64,000 bases of DNA from Papilionanthe hookeriana x Papilionanthe teres (taxonomy: Eukaryota; Streptophyta; Magnoliopsida; Asparagales; Orchidaceae), in contig CM040423.1 of NCBI GenBank assembly GCA_022702705.1, forward strand, positions 113,827,738 through 113,891,737. Direction: 5' to 3'. The translations under genes were made by a program, and so were the position numbers. The notes under the pieces were generated by a model, which was not told the DNA's origin, did not search any database, and was given only the letters and a program-made list of their open reading frames with translations. This document shows positions 55,031-64,000 of this stretch, in pieces. Position 1 is the first letter of the stretch, and the number at the start of each line of letters is the position of its first letter.

Positions 55031-57595
55031 ATGGCGTCCCACTACCGGGCGATTAAGATTGAAACAGACAGCCCGAGAAAGAAAGTCTCGCCGGAGGCTG
55101 GAATGCGAAGAAAGTGCTACTCGCGATAAAGGGGACTCGTGAAAAAGGGACCCGGCAGCCTATCGCATGACAACCGCAAAGACACACGAAAGCCCCGCTA
55201 GAAGATGCCATGGAAAAGTTGAGAACCGATATCCGACGGTTGGCAAAAGAAAGAGAAGAAAAGTTCGGAGATGAGATCGATTCATCGGAATTCATGGACG
55301 ACGAATATGCGGAAATCAATATGGTTGAGACAAGAGCTTCATCAGCTTCGCAAGGTGCTCCTGCGAGCCGCAGAAGAGAGGAGCCGGGCCGATGAGAAGG
55401 CGGCTTCGGGAAAAAGACGACACTATCGCTCAAATGGCGAAAAGGATGGAAGAGATGGCCGTAGCTGCGGCCACTCTCCGCAGTCAAGTACAACCACATG
55501 AGAGACACCCCCGAGAGGAAATTCACATTGTAGACGGAGGAAAGGAAATTACATCCGTCAATGGGGATGACCAGTCGAAAAAGGATACAACACAAAGTAT
55601 GATCCACGAAAAGGATATCAAGAACTTGGTGGAACAGCAGGTGCGAGAAGCCTTAGCTCAATCGAAGAGCGGGACATCCATTCGGACGGGTAGACCTTAC
55701 CCAGAAGAATTCGACGCTGTCCAATACCCGAAAGGCTTCGTACGACCTCTGTTCAAGACCTTCGACGGAACCGGGAACCCCCGACAGCATGTTGCACACT
55801 TTCGTGCCGGTTGTTGCAATGCCGGCGGGAGCGATGCATTACTCTTCCGACGGTTCGTCGGCGGTCGTCGGGAATCGCCTTCGACCGGTATGCGGAATTA
55901 CCAAATGGTTCGGTGAAGACGTTCTCGGAACTAGAGAACCTCTTCATCAAGCGATTCGCCGGAGCTCGGCACCACATCACTATAGGTGATTTAGTGGTAG
56001 AGAAACAAAGGCCGAATGAAACTTTGGTGGATTACATACTTCGATGGAGGAATTTAAGCATGAAGTGTGAACCACAACTGCAAGAACAACATGCAGTCGA
56101 CATCTTTCTTAAAAGCATTCACGGCCCGATAGCACTTCTCCTCAAAGGATTCACTATTAAGACTTTCGAGAAGTTGTTAAGCAAGGCCGGAAGCTTGCAA
56201 GAAGAGGTGAAGCAATTAAGTTTCGCCGACAAGACGGACAAGCAGAAGCCGGTGAAGACCTTCGAAAAGAAATCCGGGATCGTTGCGGCGAGTTGACAAA
56301 GGCAAGCAACCGATGCAAATACCACCGAACGGCCGCGAGCAACCACAACGGAATTACCAACAACCCCGGTCCAGCTATCGGTCGTCTCCGCGGAATGAAC
56401 AACCATCTCGTTCGCAGCGTACATTAAGGGAACTTCGAGCGAGAGAATATCCGTTCAAGTATGAAGCGATACGAAAATGTTCCGTAGTCGATGAAGACTC
56501 CGGATTTCCAGTGCCGGAGCCTAAAAGACCAGAGGAAGTCAACAAGAACGGTGATCCCAACTTTTGCCCCTACCACCGGATGCTTGGGCACAAGATAGAA
56601 GATTGCATTACCTTTAAAAGTTGGCTCAACGACAACCTTTGGAAAGGAAATATAACTATCCCGAAGGAGTACATGAAGGAACCCCAGAAAGGAGGTTCCG
56701 TCAATGTTATCTCAGCCGATCCCGTCATTCCGATAGATCCCTATGCAAGCGACGATGGATGGACTACCGCCTGGACGAGGTCTTCGAAGAAGATTTTAGA
56801 CAGCATCCGAACCGCCTCGGTGCGAGCCTCAATTCAGAGTTCGAGACATGTTAAGCCGGTACTATCACTTGCGATAGAAGAACCACCTCAACAGGAGGCG
56901 ATTGAAGAGAAGAAGAAAATTGACGAAGAAGAGAGGACCGAGACTCCTAAGGCTAGACTAGGGGCTGCTTATCCTAGGATAGTTGTTTCCGATTCGGGGG
57001 AGAAATCCCTCGAACCTCTGATTTTTATGATTATCTGCTCACTTCGGTGGGATCATATAATGATATGGGTGATGGCGTTGGCTACGTTTTGACTGTTTCT
57101 AACGATTACGTAACTAGCGACAATCTGGACATCGATTTCGATACCAACGACAATTCTCAAATCATACACGATCTCGACGATCAAAATAACGAAGAAGGCA
57201 GCCATCAAGGAGGCTACGAGAGTTCAACAAGCAACGGATCTATCTGTGAGTTTCGAGGAGCTCCAGTCACGATAGAGTTAGAGCCTTCGGATTCGAAGAT
57301 AATCCGGAAGAGCCTCGTCATTCCGATTCGGGAGGAGACACCGACAAACTCAACACTAAATTCGAAGAAATTACGAAGTCAACTTAAGAAGTGGAAGAGT
57401 TCTACCTCCAAGAATAGGTCCGAAAGACAAAGGAAAGCAGGTGGTTGTTCAAGAAGAACCAACCCCAGTAGAAGAAATACCCAATCGAGAAGAAGCCGAG
57501 ACGCATGAAAATAAAGTGGACTACAACATACTAGCCCATCTTAGGAAACTACCGCTAAGCCGAGCATTTACGATGCTCTCATCTTATCAAAGGAG
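55031..57595 (+). pseudogene. Element E gag
   Basis: The likely start is the ATG at 55031 ('MASHYRAIKIETDSPRKK'), soon out of frame. Pieces follow: a coiled-coil-like N-terminal part (55210-55500; 'LREKDDTIAQMAKRMEEMAV'), 'PYPEEFDAVQYPKGFVRPLF' near 55700, the retrotransposon gag core (55880-56280; 'FSELENLFIKRFAG', 'DYILRWRNLSMKC'), and 56283-57092 with the knuckle 'NFCPYHRMLGHKIEDC' (56565-56606). An acidic tail leads to protease. D keeps only the second half. Frame changes occur at about 55395, 55800, 56290 and 57060. Confidence 0.82.
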
Positions 57596-58224
57596 ATGAG
57601 AGAAGCTCTGATCAAAGCCTTACTTGATCCAGAAATTTGCTTAGCTCAAATGGCCGGAGATTCCTTAGATGAGGTTTGTTCGTTAAAGGAACAGCAAGGT
57701 GTTACCTTCACGGACAATGACCTACTACTTGGGACAGCAGATCACAACCGACCGGTTGTACATTTCATTTACAATTGGGAAGTTTACGCTCTCCGGAGTA
57801 TTGGTGGATCCGGGAGCATCAATCAATATAATGAGTCTTCGAACACTAAGCATACTTGGAAATTGATGCTCGTGAGCTCGAGGCCGACAAAATGTTATTA
57901 AGAGGATTCAACCGAAAAGGAGAAAGTGCCCTCGGGTCAATAACGCTACTAATGAAGACCGGTGACTTAGCAAAGACAACCGCGAAATTTCACATAATTG
58001 ATTCAGAAACGTCGTTCAACGCTCTACTGGGCCGACCATGGATACATGAAAACGGGATGGTACCATCATCTCTACACCGAGTGCATCGAGTACTACGATG
58101 GAGGGGAACGAGTGCATCAAAGGTGACTTGCAACCATTCTCCGTACATGAGATTGGAATCCATGAAGACGCAGCTTATTATGCACCGCCAAAGAAAACAA
58201 TCTTCTCCGGAGATACCGTAACAA
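57596..58224 (+). pseudogene. Element E aspartic protease
   Basis: Three frames share the domain. The first gives 'LAQMAGDSLDEVCSLKEQQG'. The active-site block 'LVDPGASINIM' is at 57801-57833 in a second frame. The third (57856-58221) gives 'LLRGFNRKGESALGSITLLM' and 'SETSFNALLGRPWIHENG'. Same domain as D 40948-41797. The frameshifts flank the active site on both sides, so no intact protease can be made. Confidence 0.85.
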
Positions 58225-59206
58225 ATGAAGCAAAGAAAGTTCGGGACAACGAAGAACACTGAAGTTCTAGTCCAACGATCACTCACCACTCCCTTCCGGC
58301 GAGATGGTGATGGTTTCTCCACAACTCGCATCCGAGGTCGAGGCCGGGGACGAGGACGTGGTAGAGACGTTAGGACAGGTTGGACGGAGGAAACCGATCA
58401 TCAATGTTGATTGGGAAGATAGTTACGAAGAAGAAAAAGAAATCAAACAAGAAGCGAGCGACAATAAGTCGAAGAAGCCGCAATTCAAGATCTCTCTCGA
58501 AGATGAAAAGAATGAAGAATACAAATCAATGTACGAGAAGATTAACCATTACGTACATACTTATGACCCTAACCCCGATCCATTCTAATAAGATCGAGGG
58601 TATGGTGGTCAAGAGGTACGTAACGACGGTGCGAGGCCGATCGAAATTCTACTCGTGGTGCTTCTTCCTCCAAAGCTGAAAATAATGTACAATTCGAAGA
58701 TGTTACTTCATCAGAATTAATGGAATTACCTTTTGAGTGGTACTCTCCCTGTGTTCAAAATTTAATTAAACGTGGTTTCTTACCTCGACAATGGACAAAA
58801 GGCCAATCACAACATTTTGAAAAGTTATGGAATAACTCCGGTCGTCCACTCGATTCGAAGTATGGACTCGGATTCGGCACGGTAGGATCGGTTGACGATA
58901 CTGAATTTTGCTTGGTTGTCACTTGCGAATCTAATGAAAGCTGCATGGAAACTACGGACGAACTCGAAGATTTACAAATTGGAGACGCTCCACCGAATTC
59001 GAAGAAGAGATCGAATCTACTGATAGATGAGTTGATGGAAGTTAACTTAGGTACTAGCGAAGAACCTAGACCTACCTTTGTTAGCTCCTTACTCAATAAA
59101 GAAGACTCCGAAGAAATAATCAAGTTATTAATGGAATTTAAAGATCATTTTGCTTGGAACTACGATGAAATGCCGGGATTAGCTCCTGAGGTCGTCGGTT
59201 CATAAG
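58225..59206 (+). pseudogene. Element E protease-RT linker
   Basis: It contains an Arg/Gly-rich run ('RGRGRGRGRDVR', about 58335-58375), an acidic segment ('EDEKNEEYKSMYEKINHYVH'), and 58720-59205 with 'MELPFEWYSPCVQNLI' and 'DDTEFCLVVTCESNESC'. It ends 'FAWNYDEMPGLAPEVV' just before RT. It aligns with D 40106-40947. No enzyme motif. Confidence 0.7.
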
Positions 59207-59890
59207 CTAGGAGTGGATCCTACTACGTTCCAGGTTAGGCGAGGTCCCGAAGAATGCGTCTGAAATTGAACAACAAGTCATAGCCGAAGTTAAAAAGCTA
59301 ATAGACACTAAATTTGTCCGTGAAGAACAATACCCGACTTGGTTAGCCAATGTGGTGCCGGTCGAAGAAGAATGGTCGGATCGAATTTGTGTGGACTTCG
59401 GAGATTTAAACAAGGCATGTCCAAAAGATGAATTCCTCTACCGATCCCGGAACTAATGATCGACATTGCTTCGACACATGAAATATTCTCATTCATGGAT
59501 GGATCTTCGGGATACAACCGGATAAAAATGGCTCCGGAAGATGAAAAGCTTACGGCATTCGGAACGCCGATCGTAGTATTTTGCTACACGGTAATGCCAT
59601 TCGGATTGAAGAATGCGGGAGCAACCTACCAAAGAGCAATGACAAGAATTTTTGATGATCTCATCCACAATCGAGTCGAATGCTACGTGGACGATGTGGT
59701 CATCAAAAGCAAAGTAAAGGACAACCACCGCATGATTTGAGAATTGTTTTCGAACGATTAAGACAATTTAACCTTAAGATGAATCCCTTAAAATGCGCCT
59801 TCGGCGTCACCTCCGAGAAATTCTTAGGATTCGTTGTCCGACATCGTGGAATTGAAATCGACCGGAAAAGATTAAAGCTATCTTAGAAAT
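59207..59890 (+). pseudogene. Element E reverse transcriptase
   Basis: N-terminal pieces in changing frames ('FVREEQYPTWLANVVPV', 'RICVDFGDLNKACPKDEF'). A frameshift at about 59437 (one C fewer than D in a C run) precedes 59456-59740: 'FSFMDGSSGYNRIKMAPEDE', 'VMPFGLKNAGATYQRAMTRI' and the catalytic 'VECYVDDVVIKSK'. The YVDD is intact, unlike in D. The thumb follows in the next frame ('FERLRQFNLKMNPLKCAF'). Confidence 0.88.
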
Positions 59891-60536
59891 GCCGCCTCCC
59901 AAAACCTTAAAACAACTACGATCTTTTCAAGGAAGTCGGCATATCTTCGACGCTTTATCTCGAACTTGTCGAGTAAGTGTCGACCTTTCTTGGCACTAGT
60001 TAAAAAGGACGCCAAATTTATTTGGGAAGAGAAATGCCAGAAGGCCTTCGAGGACATTAAACAATATTTAATGATACCTCCTGTTTTAGCGACCCCGGTC
60101 TCGGAGTAGACCGGCGATACTTTACACCGCGGCTCTAGACGACTCTCTCGGAGCCTCGTTGGCCGGGTCAATGATGAGGGTAAAGAAAATGCTCTTTACT
60201 ACTTAAGCCGTCGTTTACTTCCGACGGAAGTAAGGTATCCCGCAATTGAAAAGCATTGTTTGGCCCGATCTTCGCCGCTCAAAAGCTCGGGCACTACATG
60301 CTTTCTCATAAGGTCAACTCGATCTCGAAGTTTAATCCATTGCAATACTTGATGACTCGTCCAACACTTTCCGGCGGACTTGCCGGATGGTCAATGATAT
60401 TATTCCAATTCGATATAACTTTCGTGCCTCTGCGTGCCGTGAAGGGACAAGTCTTAGCAGACTTTCTCGCAGCACACCCTTTGCCGCAGAATCTCCTCTC
60501 AATGACGATTTGCCAGATGAACAGATAATGAATCTA
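59891..60536 (+). pseudogene. Element E standard RNase H
   Basis: Broken start ('PPPKTLKQLRSFQG', 'KCQKAFEDIKQYLM'), then 60256-60528 with 'KFNPLQYLMTRPTLSGGLAG' and 'GQVLADFLAAHPLP'. Several single-base differences from D change frame between 60090 and 60260, for example a missing base in the Leu-Ala-Gln-Val-Asn block. Confidence 0.82.
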
Positions 60537-61170
60537 GATGACCTTGATGATCGACGTTGGGAATTATATTTCGACGGAGCATCTTCAGCACACAAAGACG
60601 AAGAATCGCAAGTGATAGTGCCGGTAAGGCGGGAATCGGGCTAATCTTTATAACACCGGAGCGGGGGATGTTAAGATACTCCTACCACTTGACGGAACCG
60701 TGTACAAACAATGAAGCGAGAATACGAAGCCCTCATAACGGGATCGGAATTAGCTATTCGAATGGGGATAACGGACATCAACATCTACGGGGATTCGCAG
60801 TTAATCATTCAACGGATCGCCGGACGATACAGAATTTTAAAGCCAAGACTCGAGCAATACTTCCAGTATGCCATACAGTTGTTGGAACAGATTCCAAATG
60901 TGACAATCTACAAAATTCCCAGAAAAGAAAATGCTTTAGCAGATGCGTTAGCTCGCCTCGCAAAAGAATTTTCCTGTTTGCAAGATGAATTAGTGGAAGT
61001 GTCAGTTCACGGACGTCAAGTCCTATCACAGCTTGACATAGACACAATACACAAATCAGAAAAGGAAAAAGAATCAGTTGCAGCAGTGACAGAAAACACA
61101 GAAGATTGGCGACGGCCATTGATAGATTACCTGCAAACGGAAAGCTACCGGACGATAGGTCGCTAGCCCA
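60537..61170 (+). pseudogene. Element E second (archaeal-type) RNase H
   Basis: 'WELYFDGASSAHKDEES' (first Asp), 'AGIGLIFITPERGMLRYSYH' and 'PCTNNEA' (catalytic Glu region) come from two frames. The frame 60711-61166 has 'MGITDINIYGDSQLIIQRIA' and 'YKIPRKENALADALARL'. As in D, this domain marks the Tat lineage. A one-base loss near 60718 breaks the NNEAEYEAL block. Confidence 0.85.
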
Positions 61171-62360
61171 TCGGATCAAGAAAGAACTGCGTCCTACGCA
61201 TTAATAAACAACACACTCGTACGGAAGGTCTTTTGATCAAATGTGGCTAAGGTGCCTAAGCGGGTCCGAGGCCCGTGAAATTGTTAAGGAGGTGCATTCG
61301 GGACTCTGTGGCGCTCACCGGTCGGGTCCGAAGATGAAAATGAAAATTAAAAGACTAGGGTACTACGGCCCTCGATGATGACCGACCGCATGAAAATCGC
61401 CAAGAGCTGTCACCAATGCCAAGTGCACGGAGTGGTTCTACACCAACCTCCAAATGTGCTACATCCGACAATTGCGTCGTGGCCATTTGAATGTTGGGGC
61501 ACAGATATAGTGGGTCCGATAGAACCACCATCTTCAAAAGGACATCGCTTCATTCTTGCGGCTACGGATTACTTTTCGAAGTGGGCAGAGGCAGTTCCAC
61601 TAAGAGAAGTGAAAGCACACCAGGTGCTACAGTTTTTCAAGAACCAAGTTGTCTACCGTTTTGGGGTGCCGCGCAGGATCATCTCAGATAATGGGTCAGC
61701 ATTCAGAAGCACGCAAATCAACAACTTTGTCAGAAGACACAGAATCGACTAGAGATACTCGACGATTTACTACCCAAGAGCAAACGGCCTCGCTGAGGCT
61801 TTTAATAAAACTCTCGTTCAAATCTTAAAGAAAACCCTAGACGATAATAAGAGAAATTGGCACGAGAAGTTGTTAGAAGCCTTATGGGCCTACCGGACAA
61901 CCTTCGAACTCCTACTCGAAGCTACACCTTACGCTCGGTGTATGGGTCCGAGGCGAGTGTTACCTTTAGAGGTTCGGCTTCCTTCGCTCGGAATTGCGAG
62001 TTGCAAACAAGATCACGACGAGAAGAAAACGCCAAATTACGACTCGAAGAATTAGAAAGCTTGGAAGGGAAAAGACTTGCGGCGCAACGAATTTAGAACT
62101 ATACCGAAGCTAAGATGGTTCAAGCCCATGACAAAGCCGGTCCGCCCAAGAACCTTCAAAGTTGGTGACCTAGTTCTCGTTCTCAAGAGACCTATCCTTG
62201 CACATCGCAAGATAGGAGGAAAATTTAAACCCACTTGGGAAGGACCGTTTGTGGTTGAACAAGTATACTCAGGAGGTTCCTACCAGCTAGTGAATTGCCA
62301 GGGAGAACGACATATGCTTCCGATCGATGGACGATACTTGAAAAGTATTACGCTACTTTG
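61171..62360 (+). pseudogene. Element E integrase
   Basis: Zinc region in two frames ('VHSGLCGAHRSG', 'SCHQCQVHGVV'). Core 61375-61752 with 'ECWGTDIVGPIEPPS' (first Asp), 'FSKWAEAVPL' and 'RRIISDNGSAFRST' (second Asp). An in-frame TAG at about 61750 replaces the Trp that D keeps. Then 'GLAEAFNKTLVQILKK' (Glu) and a tail 'VRPRTFKVGDLVLVLKRPIL', 'KFKPTWEGPFVVEQVYSGG'. It ends with TGA at 62359-62361, where the inverted LTR fragment begins. Confidence 0.88.
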
Positions 62361-64000
62361 AATTTCGTAGGGAATGGATCAAGTTTGGAACATTTTGTTT
62401 TGTGAATTCAAAGGAAGAAAGTGGAGAGAAAACCACAGATTCGAAGCATTGCAATTTCCCGATCATCTCATTGTGTGGCTTAAATTTAGAAAATCCTAAT
62501 GTTTATTTAAATGTTTTGATTTTGTCAATTTTAATTAATGATCATATATTTATATGATAGAATCATACAAATAGCCTCGAAGATGTGAGGGTTTATGTCG
62601 TATCAGACGACTACCTCGGAATCCTAAGTCCGGTTAGGGTTTAATTTGCAAGGCAAATGCCTAACAAAGTATTGAGGATTTATAAAAGTAACCACTGAAA
62701 TCCTATGGCTTGGTTATTTAATTCTAGGAAAGTTTTGCTAAATAGGTTCAAGTTTTGCTGACGACGATGTTTCTGCTGCCCACCATGCTCCGAGCCTTTA
62801 TTGTTGCAGAGGTTTAGTTTGTGAAATCATAAATCAGGAGATGAGAAAAGTGTTTTGATTTAGAGAAGTCTTAATTTTCCAAGTGTTTTTTTGTGTTTTG
62901 ATTAAAACAAATCTTAAAGTTGATTATAACGACACCGAGTTAAGATCCCACGGTTCCATCCTTCCGAACATCATTATTTTTATCGGATTCACTTAGTCCA
63001 GATGAATTTGCTAAACTCAACTGAATGAGTTCCACACTTTCATTTAGACCGTGGGAAATCCCGTTAGCAACACGTAGGTTACATCATCCTAGGTATTCCT
63101 GATCATCCAACAGGACGTTTTAATTTAGTTGTAATTGTAGTTTTGTGTTCTGTTTGTGATTAAATTTTGAGTTGTTTTATATTTGAAATGTTGTGGCGGT
63201 GAATTTTATCTTGCAATGACTTTTAACTTAGTTTTGGTTTCAGTTTTAGGGACTATCCTAAAGGTGTGGGTTTTCATGCAACAGTTGTTTATCATGCAAG
63301 AAATGTAAGTGCAATGCGATTAAATAAATTGCAATAATGTAAATTGCAAGAAAATAAATTGCAATAAAATAAAACGTACCTGGAGGGTCTTCCCGTCATC
63401 CCAAGCTGCACTTTAAAACACAATTAGAATATTTAAGCAAGTTCCTAGGTAGAGCTAAGGTAAGGTTAGTGGTTTTCTACCAAATTCCTAATCCTATAGC
63501 TAGTCATTTCCTATGACGTCTAGGTCTTTGTATTTTAATGCAGATAACGATTTTTTCATCAAAGAACGACGTTCAATTGTTCTTATAAATGTCCTATCAT
63601 ATTGAGGAATTGCTTAAGAGGAATCTTAAACATCTTTTCAATATTTCTAGGATTGTATTAAGTCCAAATGAATTTAATTATACAAATGAATTAATCGTCC
63701 AAGAATTTCAAGTTTTATTGTTATCTTGCTCAGTGAACTAGACATTTGAATATCCTATATGAAGTAACATTTCATTTAATGTTCTGTTTAGAGTTATGAT
63801 AACTAAAGCTTTTGAGGGTAAATTGGTGTTCAAATGGTTTGTGATTTAGTTTAATTTCACTAATGAGTTTAAATTTGGAATAGTGTTCAAGTTATTTTAA
63901 ATTTATTTTGAATTCTTTATGTCTTAGGTGATGTTATATTTAATTTAATTTTAATTTAATTTAATTGAGTTTTAATTTAATTTAATTCAATTAAGTTTGA
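62361..64000 (-). repeat. Inverted LTR fragment of the D/E family
   Basis: Reverse complement of E's LTR from about 52995 down to 51015: 'gggaatggatcaagtttggaa' (62371), 'ctcgaagatgtgagggttt', 'cccacggttccatccttccg' (62949), 'ctagtcatttcctatgacgt' (63501), ending in the pentamer microsatellite at the window edge. By eye roughly 90% identical. It starts inside the LTR, not at an LTR end, and abuts E's integrase stop. So it is either a separate minus-strand element that truncated E or the product of an inversion. No gene. Confidence 0.85.

Larger units (their letters stand above)
46055..62360 (+). mobile_element. Element E: Tat/Ogre-type Ty3/gypsy retrotransposon
   Basis: 5' LTR, tRNA-Arg primer site, leader, an ORF of unknown function before gag, gag, protease, linker, RT, RNase H, second RNase H, integrase. 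tRNA-Arg priming, an ORF ahead of gag, very long LTRs and the second RNase H together match Ogre/Tat elements. It is the same family as D (minus strand). Coding parts are split by many small frameshifts with fewer stops. Right after the integrase stop the sequence switches to an inverted LTR fragment, so E's AlkB (if it had one), tail and 3' LTR are not seen. It is inserted into segment F; cactc at 46050-46054 would be the left target copy. Confidence 0.85.

Noticed and set aside
55753..56424. Minus-strand ORFs opposite E's gag
   Set aside because: The plus strand carries recognisable gag motifs. These are antisense shadows of GC-rich coding DNA.
1..64000. CRISPR arrays, tRNA or rRNA genes, bacterial-type operons
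   Set aside because: Tandem arrays here lack unique spacers. The tRNA matches are 12-18-base primer sites only. No rRNA-like stretch was seen. The content is plant nuclear retroelements.

Overview
The window is nuclear DNA of a flowering plant with a retrotransposon-rich genome. I cannot name the species. Almost all of it is nested LTR retrotransposons of the Ty3/gypsy superfamily. I see no ordinary single-copy host gene, tRNA, rRNA or CRISPR array. The evidence is LTRs with TG...CA ends, tRNA-Asp and tRNA-Arg primer-binding sites, a five-base target duplication, and gag/protease/RT/RNase H/integrase motifs that are all broken by stops or frameshifts.

Layout, left to right. (1) 1-2187: unassigned AT-rich flank. 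(2) 2188-9865, minus strand: element A, the 3' half of an Athila-type element (3' LTR, two decayed 'plant transposon protein' ORFs, integrase, part of RNase H). (3) 9866-42765, minus strand: element D, a large Tat/Ogre-type element that interrupts A inside its RNase H. It has a very long 3' LTR, a 3' noncoding region with a tandem hairpin array, an AlkB-type oxygenase pseudogene, integrase, an extra archaeal-type RNase H, RNase H, RT, protease and part of gag. Two Athila-type elements lie inside D: B (14176-18984, plus strand, truncated in RT) in D's 3' LTR, and C (25413-38297, plus strand, both LTRs and a TGTAT target duplication) between D's integrase and extra RNase H. (4) 42766-46054, plus strand: LTR-like segment F with a TATA box and an 80-bp tandem array dense in TTGACC/GGTCAA; it cuts off D's gag. 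(5) 46055-62360, plus strand: element E, a relative of D, with a 7.46-kb 5' LTR, a tRNA-Arg primer site, an ORF ahead of gag, and gag to integrase in many short frames. (6) 62361-64000: a piece of the same LTR family, inverted relative to E's 5' LTR, directly abutting E's integrase stop.

Inferred order: A is the oldest host; D entered A; B and C entered D; F probably entered D's gag; E entered F. Most of the remainder of A, D, F and E lies beyond the window.

The most interesting item is the AlkB-type (2-oxoglutarate/Fe(II) RNA/DNA demethylase family) gene carried by D downstream of integrase, in the same orientation and before the 3' LTR. It looks like a host gene captured by a retrotransposon. 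It is now broken by seven in-frame stops and one frameshift, but its HxD and distal His positions are still readable. Other points of note are tandem plant-transposon-protein ORFs shared by A and C, loss of the protease domain in C, a relic primer site inside C's LTRs, about 21 palindromic GC-rich 15-mers in C, and the W-box array in F. All pairwise comparisons were made by eye; boundaries without target duplications are approximate.
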